The notes under the pieces were generated by a model. That model was not told where the DNA came from. It saw only the letters and a list, made by a program, of their open reading frames with translations, and ran no database searches. Below, in pieces: positions 9,152 through 20,173 of a stretch of DNA of 64,000 nucleotides; within the stretch, counting starts at the first letter, position 1, and every line of letters begins with the position of its first letter. The stretch comes from Mesorhizobium denitrificans (GTDB lineage: Bacteria > Pseudomonadota > Alphaproteobacteria > Rhizobiales > Rhizobiaceae), in assembly GCF_003403035.1 (NCBI RefSeq), contig NZ_QURN01000015.1:52193-116192 (forward strand), written 5' to 3'. The position numbers and the translations under genes are program-made.

Positions 9152-10063
9152 TTGGTGCGCAAATTGCCCTCACAACATGACAATCATCTTAAAGGCTTGA
9201 TCCTTTGCGCCATTGGCGGCCTGGCGATCACGGTCGACATTCCGCTGGTCAAACTGGCCTCCGGCGACCCATGGCCCGTGCTGATGGTTCGCTGCACGAT
9301 GACCCTGCTGGTGGGCCTGGTGGGCTGGCTGATCTGGCGGGCATTTGACCGCAATGCGCCTGCACTCATTCCCGGCAAAACGGGTCTGATCGTGGCCGCG
9401 CTCTATGGTGTCAGCTCGGTGTTCTTTATCACCGGCGTTTACAACACATCGACTGCGAACCTCGTTTTCATACTGGCGCTGAACACGACATTTTCCGCGC
9501 TGCTTTCATGGATATTTCTTGGCGAAAAGCCACGCAATGGAACGCTGTTGGCAATGGCGGCCATGATCTTCGGCGTGCTGATTATTGTCTGGGATTCGTT
9601 CGGATCAGGCAATTTGATCGGCGACGCAGCGGGCTTCGCGTCCTCCTTCCTGATCGCAACCGCAATTACCATTACGCGCGCAAGCGGCAAGGAAATGGGC
9701 ATGGCCTCACTCGTGGGCGTCGGGCTGCCCCTGGTCGTTGCAGCAGTAATGGTGTCGGGAAGCGGATTCCGCATCGACGCGCCGTGGTGGATCGTGCTCA
9801 ACGGCGCAGTCGTGATGCCGATTGCATTTTACTGCCTTGGAACCGGGCCGAAATATCTGTCTGGACCCGAAGTCGCCATGTTCTATCTGCTGGAAACCGT
9901 GCTGGCTCCGATCTGGGTGTGGATGATTTTCGCCGAACAGCCAAGCCGCAACAGCCTTATCGGCGGCGCGATATTGATTGTTGCGCTGGTGGCGCATTCG
10001 GTGTGGCAGTTGATGGAAAGCCGCAAGCGACGCGCCAGCGTGGTGATGCGCTACCCGGCGTAA
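9152..10063 (+). CDS. EamA/DMT-superfamily transporter
   Basis: A 303-aa polytopic inner-membrane protein with ten predicted helices and the two tandem EamA repeats (first ending near WIFLGEKPRNGTLLAMAAM, second near WMIFAEQPSRNSLIGGAIL). Members export or import small metabolites; the substrate cannot be predicted. The start is uncertain: TTG at 9152 or GTG at 9155, neither with a clear ribosome-binding site. It ends 9 nt from the convergent AI-2E gene. Confidence 0.85.
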   Translation: MVRKLPSQHDNHLKGLILCAIGGLAITVDIPLVKLASGDPWPVLMVRCTMTLLVGLVGWLIWRAFDRNAPALIPGKTGLIVAALYGVSSVFFITGVYNTSTANLVFILALNTTFSALLSWIFLGEKPRNGTLLAMAAMIFGVLIIVWDSFGSGNLIGDAAGFASSFLIATAITITRASGKEMGMASLVGVGLPLVVAAVMVSGSGFRIDAPWWIVLNGAVVMPIAFYCLGTGPKYLSGPEVAMFYLLETVLAPIWVWMIFAEQPSRNSLIGGAILIVALVAHSVWQLMESRKRRASVVMRYPA

Positions 10064-10072
10064 CGATTCAGA

Positions 10073-11308
10073 TCAAACCTGCGCCGCCACGCGGCGCGGT
10101 TCGGCGGTTTCAGGTGGCGGAAGCGCATCCGCCGCAGGCAACGAAGAAACCACACCGGGCTCGACCTGCTCGATCAATTCAAGCTCGCGCAGCCATTCGC
10201 GCCAGATCGCCACAAGCAGTGCCATGAGCACAGGGCCGATGAAGAGGCCAAGCAGGCCCATTGTCTTCACGCCGCCGATGAGGCCGAAGAAGGTTGGCAG
10301 GAACGGGAGCTTGATCGGCCCACCGACGAGCCGCGGACGAAGCGTCTTGTCCACGATGAACAGTTCGATGGAACCCCACGCGAACAGCGCAATGCCTGCA
10401 ACGAGCGAACCGCTGGACACAAGATAGAGCGACACAAGCGTGAACGACAGCGGCGCACCGCCGGGTATCATGGCCATGAGACCGGTGAGCACACCGAGCG
10501 TGACGGGCGATGGAACACCCGCGAGCCAGTAAGCAATGCCGAGGACGACGCCCTCCCCGATGGCGATAAGCGTCATGCCCGTGACGGTGGAGCTAATCGT
10601 GGCAGGCACAACGCGAGAAAGGCGCTCCCAACGCGTCGGGAAAATGCGCTCGCCCAGACGATCCATTTTGGCGACGAAATCTTCGCCGTCGCGATAGATG
10701 AAAAACAGGGTGATGAGCAAAAACAGCATGGTGAGGAAGCTGTTGAATGCGCTACCCCCCGCAGCCAGCACGCCGCGATAAATGCTGCCGACATTCGCGC
10801 CGCTGACGATGTAAATCAGCTCACCGATTGCGCCAGGCGGGCCGACATGCTCGCGCCACTGCTGATCCAGCCACTCACCGACACCAGGCAGATGCGCGAT
10901 CCACGCCGGAGTTGGCGCGCCGTGGCGATTGGTTTCAATCGCCCACGCCAGCCACTCGCTGACTTCATTTGCCGCATAGCTGGCTGCATAGGAAATCGGG
11001 ATAACCAGACCGACGACGATGAGAAGAATGGCGATGGTTGCAGCGAGGTTGCGGCTGCCATCGACCGTGTGAAGCAGGCGGCGATAAATCGGCCAGCTCG
11101 CAAAACCGATGACCGACGCGGCAAGCACGGGCACGAGAAAGCCGTGAAAGAAATACACGCCGGCAGCGAAGATGAGCACCAGCAACCAGCGCGCCAGACT
11201 GAGCGGTGACACAAGCGCCGCACGCAACGGCGCGGCTTGCCCGAAGAAACGTGGCTCTCTTTCAGCCCTGGTTGTACCCGGTCGGCTCACGTCAGCCTGC
11301 CCCACCAT
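10073..11308 (-). CDS. AI-2E family transporter
   Basis: A 411-aa membrane protein with the AI-2E/PerM architecture: two N-terminal helices around VYFFHGFLVPVLAASVIGFA, a soluble insert (residues about 100-190), then LTMLFLLITLFFIYRDGE and a five-helix C-terminal block with GLMAMIPGG and FGLIGGVKTMGLLGLFIGP. Members include AI-2 exporters and Na+/H+ antiporters, so the name does not give a substrate. ATG 11308 has no strong ribosome-binding site. It is downstream of parC on the same strand, 63 nt away. Confidence 0.88.
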   Translation of the reverse strand: MVGQADVSRPGTTRAEREPRFFGQAAPLRAALVSPLSLARWLLVLIFAAGVYFFHGFLVPVLAASVIGFASWPIYRRLLHTVDGSRNLAATIAILLIVVGLVIPISYAASYAANEVSEWLAWAIETNRHGAPTPAWIAHLPGVGEWLDQQWREHVGPPGAIGELIYIVSGANVGSIYRGVLAAGGSAFNSFLTMLFLLITLFFIYRDGEDFVAKMDRLGERIFPTRWERLSRVVPATISSTVTGMTLIAIGEGVVLGIAYWLAGVPSPVTLGVLTGLMAMIPGGAPLSFTLVSLYLVSSGSLVAGIALFAWGSIELFIVDKTLRPRLVGGPIKLPFLPTFFGLIGGVKTMGLLGLFIGPVLMALLVAIWREWLRELELIEQVEPGVVSSLPAADALPPPETAEPRRVAAQV

Positions 11309-11325
11309 ATCATTCTATTACGTTA

Positions 11326-11354
11326 GCCTAAAATACCAACGCAGTAAAAGTCAA
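11326..11354 (-). promoter_or_regulatory. Candidate sigma70 promoter for the AI-2E gene
   Basis: On the minus strand TTGACT (11354-11349) and TTAGGC (11331-11326) are separated by 17 nt, in the gap between parC and the AI-2E transporter gene. The -10 match is weak. Confidence 0.3.
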
Positions 11355-11371
11355 AGCATAAATATAACGGA

Positions 11372-13657
<2,286 letters not shown>

Positions 13658-13824
13658 AAAGTTGCGTTAACCGAGTCAATGATTCGCGGCAAGTCCCGCG
13701 CGATTCCCATGTTTACCGGCGTTGTGCATTGGCGAATGACAATTTATTGCTCTTGAACGCCTTCATTCGGTCCAGAATGATCTCGAAAACCGACAGCATT
13801 GCAAAAGTAAAAGGGATTGCATCC

Positions 13825-15018
13825 ATGCATCATCACTCGCGCCGCGTCCTGGCTTCGGCGGCCTTTATGTTCGTGACCGCGTTTTCAACTGCGAGCACAT
13901 ATGCGCAGGATGCAACTGCCGTCGCGCAGAGGCTGAAGGATGTGTTGGCATATCAGGGCGTTGACCTGGCATGGACGACCGCCACCGGAAGTGGCAGCCA
14001 GGTTGTACTCGACGGTGTGACCTATGGCGCGTCGGGCAGAGCCGAAAAGCTGCCGGTCGGCAAGGTGACGCTGGACGGCGTGGTCGAAAACAATGGCGGC
14101 TACAACATCGCAACGATGACATTCGCGCCTATTTCGCTGAATGATAGCGGAATGTCGTTCGACGTTACGCCCGCTACGCTTTCGGGCGTCAAGGTGCCTC
14201 CTCCGGGCGGTACGGATTACCTTTCCAACATGCTGTTTTATGAAAGCGGCAAGATCGACCGGGCGGAAGTGAAGCAGGGCGACAAGCAGATTGCGATGGT
14301 TGAAGGCATTCACTTCAACATGACGCCGCCAGTTGGCGCCCCGATGAATTTCACGGGCGGAGCCGACAAGTTTTCGGTCGACCTGACCACCATGCCCGAC
14401 CCAAAGGCCAAAGCCACTGCGCAAGCACTTGGCTATGACCAGATTAGCGGAAACATGCAGATCAACGGAACGTGGAACCCACAGGACGGACGGTTGCAGC
14501 TGTCAAAATATGACATCGCCGTGGACAATGCCGGCAAGCTGGGCATGACATTCGATCTGGGCGGCTACACGCCGGAATTTCTGACGACCATGCAGCAGCT
14601 TACAAAGAAGATGAGCGAAAACCCTCAGGCGGATGACAATCAGCAGGAAACCGCGCAGATCGTCAATTTGGCGCAAGCGCTGGTGTTAAACGGTGCGTCC
14701 ATCCGGTTCGATGACGCTTCAATTACGAACAAAGTGCTGAATTTCGTTGCTCAGCAACAGGGAACCGACCCGGCGCAACTTCGCGAACAAACCAAGACGA
14801 TTGTGCCCTTCCTGCTCGCCTCATCTCCGATCAAGGACGAAATGCTGAAGAAGAACATTGCGGAAGCAGTGGTGAAATATTTGGACGATCCGAAGAACCT
14901 GACAATCCGCGCCAACCCCGCAACACCGCAGCCCTTTGCTATTCTCGGCGCTCTGGGGCAAACCGACCCAGCTTCGCTGCCCACCGCACTGGGTATGACG
15001 GTGACCGCGAACGAGTAG
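13825..15018 (+). CDS. Secreted protein of unknown function
   Basis: A 397-aa protein with a Sec signal peptide (MHHHSRRVLASAAFMFVTAF, cleavage likely after TYA). The mature part is soluble, rich in Asn/Gln/Asp and beta-like, with repeated phrases such as VVLDGVTYG and VTLDGVVEN. I recognise no domain with confidence; the pattern resembles large periplasmic proteins with beta-repeat N-termini. I chose ATG 13825, preceded by AAAGGGAT, over the upstream in-frame ATG 13729, which would bury the signal peptide. It is divergent from parC. Function unknown. Confidence 0.75.
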   Translation: MHHHSRRVLASAAFMFVTAFSTASTYAQDATAVAQRLKDVLAYQGVDLAWTTATGSGSQVVLDGVTYGASGRAEKLPVGKVTLDGVVENNGGYNIATMTFAPISLNDSGMSFDVTPATLSGVKVPPPGGTDYLSNMLFYESGKIDRAEVKQGDKQIAMVEGIHFNMTPPVGAPMNFTGGADKFSVDLTTMPDPKAKATAQALGYDQISGNMQINGTWNPQDGRLQLSKYDIAVDNAGKLGMTFDLGGYTPEFLTTMQQLTKKMSENPQADDNQQETAQIVNLAQALVLNGASIRFDDASITNKVLNFVAQQQGTDPAQLREQTKTIVPFLLASSPIKDEMLKKNIAEAVVKYLDDPKNLTIRANPATPQPFAILGALGQTDPASLPTALGMTVTANE

Positions 15019-15234
15019 GTTTATATCGGGGCGTTTGGCTCGGCCTGTCACCGCTCAGGTTTCAAATACAACCACTACGGGATGTCGCGAGATATCTCAG
15101 TTTTCTGCCTTCGCCCCGTAAACAGGGAGAGGACAAGAGGCTTCAACGCCTCGCAAATTTCGCAACCTTGGCTTGAATCGCAGGCGTTGCAAAATGAGCG
15201 GGGCGAGCTGTTTCAACGCCTCACAAGCTGTAGA

Positions 15235-15261
15235 CCCTCGGGACAAGCCCGAGGGTGATGG
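15235..15261. repeat. Short inverted-repeat element, family 2
   Basis: CCCTCGGG (15235-15242) and CCCGAGGG (15248-15255) form an 8-bp perfect stem. The string GGGACAAGCCCGAGG followed by GTGATGG recurs with two changes at 20071-20092, so this is a dispersed intergenic element. The wider 15019-15298 gap also contains two copies of a TTCAACGCCTC motif and no gene. Confidence 0.6.
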
Positions 15262-15263
15262 AG

Positions 15264-15285
15264 AATGGCCGCAAATGCGGCCATT
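15264..15285 (-). terminator. Hairpin after the substrate-binding protein gene
   Basis: AATGGCCGC (15264-15272) and GCGGCCATT (15277-15285) form a perfect 9-bp stem with a 4-nt loop, 13 nt beyond the stop codon at 15299. There is no strong T-tract, so it may protect the mRNA end rather than terminate. Confidence 0.5.
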
Positions 15286-15298
15286 GAACGTGGTGTGA

Positions 15299-16366
15299 CT
15301 ATTGCGGCAGCTTGTCGTCCACGCCCTTCACGTAGAAGTTCATACCGAGCAGCGTCTTGTCGTCGGCAACCGCGCCAGCGGCGAGGAATTCGGAACCGTC
15401 CTGCTTGGCGATCGGACCCGTGAACGGGTTCCAGCCGCCCTTGATCTTGGCTTCGGTATCCTGCGCCATTTTCACGACGTCTTCCGGCAGGTTCGCATAA
15501 GGCGCCATAACGACTGCGCCTTCCTTCAAACCTTCCCAACGATCTTCCGGCTTCCATGTACCATCGAGCGCGGCCTTGACGCGGCTGACATAGTACGGAC
15601 CCCAATCATCAACGATTGCGGTGTACTGCGACTTTGGTGCGAACTTGGCCATATCCGATCCCTGACCGAAGCCATGAAGGCCACGTTCCTGAGCAACCTG
15701 CAACGGGCCGGTCGAATCCGTGTGCTGGACGATAATGTCTGCACCCTGATCGAACAGCGCCTTGGCGGCATCAGCTTCCTTGGCCGGATCGAACCAGGTG
15801 TTGACCCAAACGATCTTGACCTTGAAATCCGGATTGATGGACTGGGCGCCGAGCATGAAGGAATTGATGCCCATCACAACTTCCGGAATCGGGAAGGAGA
15901 CGATGTAGCCGGCAAGGCCAGCCTTCGACTGCTTCGCGGCGATCTGGCCGAGGATATAGCGGCCTTCATAGAAGCGCGCGTTGTAGATGCCCAGGTTCGG
16001 GGCCATCTTGAAGCCGGTGGCATGCTCGAACTTCACATCCGGGAACTTGGCCGCGACCTTCAATTCGGGATCCATGAAGCCGAATGACGTGCCGAAGATC
16101 ATCTTGCAGCCTTCGCGAGCCAAGCGCTCGAAAGCGCGCTCAGCGTCGGGGCCTTCCTGCACGTTTTCCAGAAATGCCGTCTCGACCTTGTCGCCGAGCT
16201 CCTTCTCGACCTGCAGGCGGCCCTGATCGTGCTGATAGGAATAGCCGAAATCGCCAACCGGGCCGACATAGACCCAGCAAGCCTTGAGTTTGTCCTGTGC
16301 GTTTGCAGCGGTGGAGAGCGCCAGCGCTCCCACTGTTAGCATCAATGCACCGATGAGTTTTTTCAT
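15299..16366 (-). CDS. BMP-family (PnrA-like) ABC transporter substrate-binding protein
   Basis: The periplasmic receptor of the adjacent ABC importer. Sec signal MKKLIGALMLTVGALALS, cleaved near ANA. The BMP/PnrA fold is visible in ACWVYVGPVGDFGYSYQHD, the family's first binding-loop region, then FGTSFGFMDP, GYIVSFPIPEVVMGINSF and a HTDSTGPLQVAQERG segment. Relatives bind purine nucleosides. I chose ATG 16366 (AGAGGCAG upstream) rather than the earlier in-frame start. It is the last gene of the four-gene operon, 19 nt after the second permease. Confidence 0.92.
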   Translation of the reverse strand: MKKLIGALMLTVGALALSTAANAQDKLKACWVYVGPVGDFGYSYQHDQGRLQVEKELGDKVETAFLENVQEGPDAERAFERLAREGCKMIFGTSFGFMDPELKVAAKFPDVKFEHATGFKMAPNLGIYNARFYEGRYILGQIAAKQSKAGLAGYIVSFPIPEVVMGINSFMLGAQSINPDFKVKIVWVNTWFDPAKEADAAKALFDQGADIIVQHTDSTGPLQVAQERGLHGFGQGSDMAKFAPKSQYTAIVDDWGPYYVSRVKAALDGTWKPEDRWEGLKEGAVVMAPYANLPEDVVKMAQDTEAKIKGGWNPFTGPIAKQDGSEFLAAGAVADDKTLLGMNFYVKGVDDKLPQ

Positions 16367-16385
16367 AATCTGCCTCTGTTGGTTG

Positions 16386-17306
16386 TTATCTATCAGGTAC
16401 AAATGCCTGGCCCAGCGATGCCGGTGTGTTCATCATCGTCAATCGCTTGTTGCGCGATATGAGCACGAGAACCACGATCGTGGCCAGATAGGGAAGCGCG
16501 GACAGGAACTGCGACGGCACCGGAATCCCGAATGCCTGTGCATGAAGCTGGCCAATCCAGACCGCGCCGAAAATATAAGCCCCCGCCAAAACCCGCAGCG
16601 GGCGCCACGAGGCGAACACGACCAGCGCCAACGCAATCCAGCCGCGGCCGGCAGTCATGTTTTCCACCCATTGCGGCGTGTAGACCAGCGAAAGGTGACC
16701 ACCGGCAAGGCCAGCGCAAGCCCCGCCGAACATGACCGCAAGATAGCGGTAGCGAATGACGGGAATGCCAAGCGCATGGGCGGAGGAGTGGCTGTCTCCG
16801 ATCGAGCGCAGCATCAACCCCTTGCGGGTGCGGAACAAAAACCACGAGACGGCGAAAACCAACGCGATGGATGCGTAAAACAGCGGATCTTGCCCGAACA
16901 GAAGCTTGCCGACGATGGGCAGGTCGCTGAGGCCGGGAATGTAGAGATTCGGCAGACGCACGCCCGGCAGACCGACGAAATTTGTGCCGATCATACCCGA
17001 CAGGCCAAGGCCGAGAATGGTAAGCGAAAGGCCGGTCGCGACCTGATTTGTGGCGAGCGTCAGCGCCATGAAGGCGAAAAGCAGCGAAAACAGCGCGCCC
17101 GCGACGATCGCCGCGAGCACACCGATCCACGGCGAACCGGTCAGATAGGCCGCGCCAAAGCCGCACACCGCGCCCATGATCATCATGCCCTCGACGCCGA
17201 GATTCAGCACGCCAGAGCGCTCGACCACGAGTTCGCCAATAGCCGCGATAAGCAGCGGTGTGGCGGCTGTGGCGATGGTGAGCAGGATGTTGACGGTGAT
17301 ATCCAT
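16386..17306 (-). CDS. ABC transporter permease (nucleoside type), second subunit
   Basis: A 306-aa permease of the branched-chain/nucleoside (BPD_transp_2) family with about eight to ten helices and the family motif GELVVERSGVLNLGVEGMM near the N-terminus. Its ATG shares the A of the preceding TAA stop (TAATG), so translation is likely coupled to the first permease. With its partner it forms the membrane channel of the importer. Confidence 0.93.
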   Translation of the reverse strand: MDITVNILLTIATAATPLLIAAIGELVVERSGVLNLGVEGMMIMGAVCGFGAAYLTGSPWIGVLAAIVAGALFSLLFAFMALTLATNQVATGLSLTILGLGLSGMIGTNFVGLPGVRLPNLYIPGLSDLPIVGKLLFGQDPLFYASIALVFAVSWFLFRTRKGLMLRSIGDSHSSAHALGIPVIRYRYLAVMFGGACAGLAGGHLSLVYTPQWVENMTAGRGWIALALVVFASWRPLRVLAGAYIFGAVWIGQLHAQAFGIPVPSQFLSALPYLATIVVLVLISRNKRLTMMNTPASLGQAFVPDR

Positions 17307-18397
17307 TACGCGGCCTCGCTGGATTTTGCACCAAGACCGGCAATGCGGATGCGGTAGTGGATCAATGTGTCGGAGGCCAGCACGAAGAAAAGCAACATGC
17401 CCTGAAAGACGCGCGCGACCTTATCGGAGACGCCGAGCGCGGTTTGCGCCGCCTCGCCGCCCAGATAGGTGAGCGCCAGCACCAGACCGGCAGCGACGAT
17501 GCCAAGCGGATTGAGCCGCCCAAGGAACGCGACAATGATGGCCGTGAAACCGTAGCCAGGAGAGATGGACGGCTGCAACTGGCCAATGGCGCCCGAAACC
17601 TCCGAAATGCCCGCAAGCCCAGCTAGCGCGCCCGAAATCAGGAAGGCGAAAAACACCACGTGGCTTTGCTGAAAACCTGCAAAGCGCCCTGCCCTTGGAC
17701 TGGAACCAAGCACGCGGATTTCAAAGCCCTTGAGCATTTTGGACAGCATCAGCCAGACCAGCACAGCGGCGATGATTGCGAAGATAAAGCCCCAATTTGC
17801 GCGGCCCGACATGGGCGCAAGTTCGGGCAGCACGGCAGACGGGTTGAACTGCACCGACTGCGGGAAATTATAAGCCGCCGGGTCCTTCCACCAGCCGCGC
17901 ACCAGCCAATCGAGAAAGAGTTGCGCGACATAGACGAGCATCAGACTCGTCAGGATTTCATTGGTGTTGAAGCGTGTTTTGAGGAACGCGGGGATTGAGG
18001 CATAGGCCGCACCGCCCGCTGCGCCCATCAGCAACATGGCGGGCAACACCCACCAACCAACCGTTTCAGGAAACATGACCGGCAGAACGGAACCGGCAAC
18101 AGCGCCCATGACGAACTGGCCTTCCGCGCCGATATTCCAGACATTCGCGCGGTAGCAAACAGCAAGGCCGACGGCGATGAGGATGAGCGGCGCAGCCTTG
18201 ATGGCAAGTTCGTGCAACTGCCAGACCTGAGTAATCGGATCTATGAAATATGTGTAGAGCGCCGTCAGCGGGTTCTTGCCAAGCGCGGCAAACAGGATCG
18301 CGCCCGCGATGATGGTGAGCGCGAACGCGATGAAGGGCGAAAGCGCGGAAAAGAGCTTTGAGCGCTCCGGGCGCTTGACGAGTTCGATGCGCATCAC
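17306..18397 (-). CDS. ABC transporter permease (nucleoside type), first subunit
   Basis: A 363-aa BPD_transp_2-type permease with a cytoplasmic N-terminus, a conserved AAPLILIAVGLAVCYRANVW/NIGAEGQ segment, and PGYGFTAIIVAFLGRLNPLG near the C-terminus. Start is GTG 18397 (GTGA overlap with the ATPase stop) or ATG 18394. Together with the 306-aa protein it makes the heterodimeric pore. Confidence 0.93.
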   Translation of the reverse strand: MMRIELVKRPERSKLFSALSPFIAFALTIIAGAILFAALGKNPLTALYTYFIDPITQVWQLHELAIKAAPLILIAVGLAVCYRANVWNIGAEGQFVMGAVAGSVLPVMFPETVGWWVLPAMLLMGAAGGAAYASIPAFLKTRFNTNEILTSLMLVYVAQLFLDWLVRGWWKDPAAYNFPQSVQFNPSAVLPELAPMSGRANWGFIFAIIAAVLVWLMLSKMLKGFEIRVLGSSPRAGRFAGFQQSHVVFFAFLISGALAGLAGISEVSGAIGQLQPSISPGYGFTAIIVAFLGRLNPLGIVAAGLVLALTYLGGEAAQTALGVSDKVARVFQGMLLFFVLASDTLIHYRIRIAGLGAKSSEAA

Positions 18398-19971
18398 GCG
18401 GCCTCCGGACGATGCGGGTCGGTATGGCCAGGTTCGGCGCCGCCCATCAGCAAACCGATGCGCTCATAGGTGGCCTCGGCGCGCGGCAGCGGCTTCGACA
18501 ATTCCCCATTGTGCATGACGGCAATGGAGTCCGAGATCTCGAACAATTCGTCCAGATCCTGACTTATGACAAGCACGGCGGAGCCGGCGCGCGCCAGCGC
18601 AATAAGCGCTTGCCGGATGCGCGCGGCAGCGCCGGCATCGACGCCCCATGTGGGCTGGTTCACGACCATGACGGCAGGCTGACGATCCAGTTCACGGCCG
18701 ATGATGAATTTTTGCAGATTGCCACCTGACAGCGAGGCGGCTTCGGGGTCCGGCGCACTCTTGCGCACATCCATCACCTCGATGATGCGCTGCGTGGCGT
18801 GCTGGATCATGCCATTTTTGACAAAGCCACCGGGAGCGATGAAAGCCTTTCTATCGGTCGCATGGCGAGACAGAAGCAGATTTTCCGACAGCCGCATTCG
18901 TGGGGCAGCGCCGTGGCCAAGTCGCTCTTCCGGCACGAATGCTGCGCCAAGACTGCGCCGCGCCGAAATGCCCATGCGCCCGACCGATTTGCCGCGAATG
19001 CGCACCGAGTCGGCGCTTTCCTGAAGCACCTCGCCCGATATGGCTTCAAAGAACTCGCCCTGACCATTGCCCGCAACACCGGCGATGCCAAGCACCTCAC
19101 CAGCTTTCAGGGAAAGCCAGATGTTCTTGAGCGGCATGGAAAACGGACCGGCGGGCTTGCGGCTCAGACCGCAAATGCCAAGCAGTTCGGGCGCATCCTT
19201 GAGTTCAATCGGCGTGCGCTCGGCGGTGGCGACATCCGCGCCAACCATCATGCGCGCCAGCGATGCCGCGGTTTCCTTGCTCGGATCGCACGCGCCGACC
19301 ACCTTGCCGTGACGCATGACGGTGGCGCGGTCGCACAGGCGCTTCACCTCTTCGAGGCGGTGCGAAATATAGAGGATCGACTTGCCCTCGGCGCGCAGCC
19401 GCTCCAGCGTTTCAAATAGTTTGTCGGCTTCCTGCGGCGTGAGAACCGAAGTGGGTTCATCGAGAATGATGAGATCCGGCTCCTGCAACAGGCAGCGCGT
19501 GATCTCAATACGCTGACGTTCGCCAACGGAGAGATCGCCGACTAACGAATCAGGATCGAGCGGGAGGCCGTAGGTTTTGGACAGATCGCGCGCCTTTGCA
19601 GCGATCTTGTCCAGCGACGTGCCGTCATCCACCGAAAGCGCGATATTCTCCGCTGCGGTTAACGCTTCAAACAGGGAAAAATGCTGGAAAACCATGCCGA
19701 TGCCGAGCGATCTTGCAACGCTTGGGCTGGTGATCTTGACCGGCTGGCCCTTCCAGAAAATCTCGCCGGAAGTGGGTTCGAGCGAGCCGAAGAGCATTTT
19801 TACGAGAGTAGATTTGCCCGCACCATTTTCACCCAGAAGCGCGTGGATCTCGCCCTGGCGGATACCCAGATCGACATGATTGCAGGCGGTGAGCGTACCG
19901 AAAACCTTGGTAAGACCGCGCACCTCGATGAGGTTTGCTGCCTCTCCGGCAGACTTCACCACAGACTCCAC
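18394..19971 (-). CDS. ABC transporter ATP-binding protein with two ATPase domains (nucleoside type)
   Basis: A 525-aa tandem ATPase that powers the importer from the cytoplasmic face. The first half has Walker A GENGAGKST, signature LSVGERQRIEI and Walker B LIILDEPTSVL. The second half has the degenerate Walker A GVAGNGQGEF, signature LSGGNLQKFIIG and MVVNQPTWGVD; this asymmetry is normal for the sugar/nucleoside group. It is the first gene of the operon. Start is GTG 19971 with GGGGG upstream, immediately behind an inverted repeat. Confidence 0.94.
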   Translation of the reverse strand: MESVVKSAGEAANLIEVRGLTKVFGTLTACNHVDLGIRQGEIHALLGENGAGKSTLVKMLFGSLEPTSGEIFWKGQPVKITSPSVARSLGIGMVFQHFSLFEALTAAENIALSVDDGTSLDKIAAKARDLSKTYGLPLDPDSLVGDLSVGERQRIEITRCLLQEPDLIILDEPTSVLTPQEADKLFETLERLRAEGKSILYISHRLEEVKRLCDRATVMRHGKVVGACDPSKETAASLARMMVGADVATAERTPIELKDAPELLGICGLSRKPAGPFSMPLKNIWLSLKAGEVLGIAGVAGNGQGEFFEAISGEVLQESADSVRIRGKSVGRMGISARRSLGAAFVPEERLGHGAAPRMRLSENLLLSRHATDRKAFIAPGGFVKNGMIQHATQRIIEVMDVRKSAPDPEAASLSGGNLQKFIIGRELDRQPAVMVVNQPTWGVDAGAAARIRQALIALARAGSAVLVISQDLDELFEISDSIAVMHNGELSKPLPRAEATYERIGLLMGGAEPGHTDPHRPEAA

Positions 19972-19978
19972 GACGCCC

Positions 19979-20009
19979 CCATCAGGCTATATTTTTTGTT
20001 CCCTGATGG
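19979..20009 (-). promoter_or_regulatory. Inverted repeat just upstream of the nucleoside transporter operon
   Basis: CCATCAGG (19979-19986) and CCTGATGG (20002-20009) are perfect 8-bp arms around a 15-nt A/T-rich centre. On the coding strand the 3' arm runs straight into GGGGCG and the GTG start, so as RNA it could mask the ribosome-binding site, or as DNA it could be an operator. No purine riboswitch core is evident. Confidence 0.45.
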
Positions 20010-20070
20010 CAGACTACGCAATTGTCACATCGCGGCAATCAAAATTTGTACCAAGCAGTAAAAATGTTGC

Positions 20071-20092
20071 GGGACAAGCCCGAGGATGACGG
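20071..20092. repeat. Short repeat element, family 2 (second copy)
   Basis: GGGACAAGCCCGAGG followed by ATGACGG matches the element at 15240-15261 in 20 of 22 positions. Confidence 0.55.
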
Positions 20093-20139
20093 CAGAGAAT
20101 GGGCTTTGACGTTTCGTCTGTCTTGTCTCCCGCCCTTTA

Positions 20140-20165
20140 CCCCTCACCCGGCAGGCGGATGAGGG
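20140..20165. repeat. Short inverted-repeat element, family 1
   Basis: CCCTCA and TGAGGG bracket an imperfect palindrome containing the shared core (CCTCAYCCG / GCGGATGAGG). Other copies lie at 24792, 28272, 34316, 36758 and 40939. It lies at the 3' end of the quinone oxidoreductase gene. Confidence 0.6.
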
Positions 20166-20173
20166 TTCTCGCT

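Noticed and set aside
19972..20173. Possible purine riboswitch before the nucleoside transporter
   Set aside because: Only a simple inverted repeat is visible; the three-way-junction core and conserved loops are absent.
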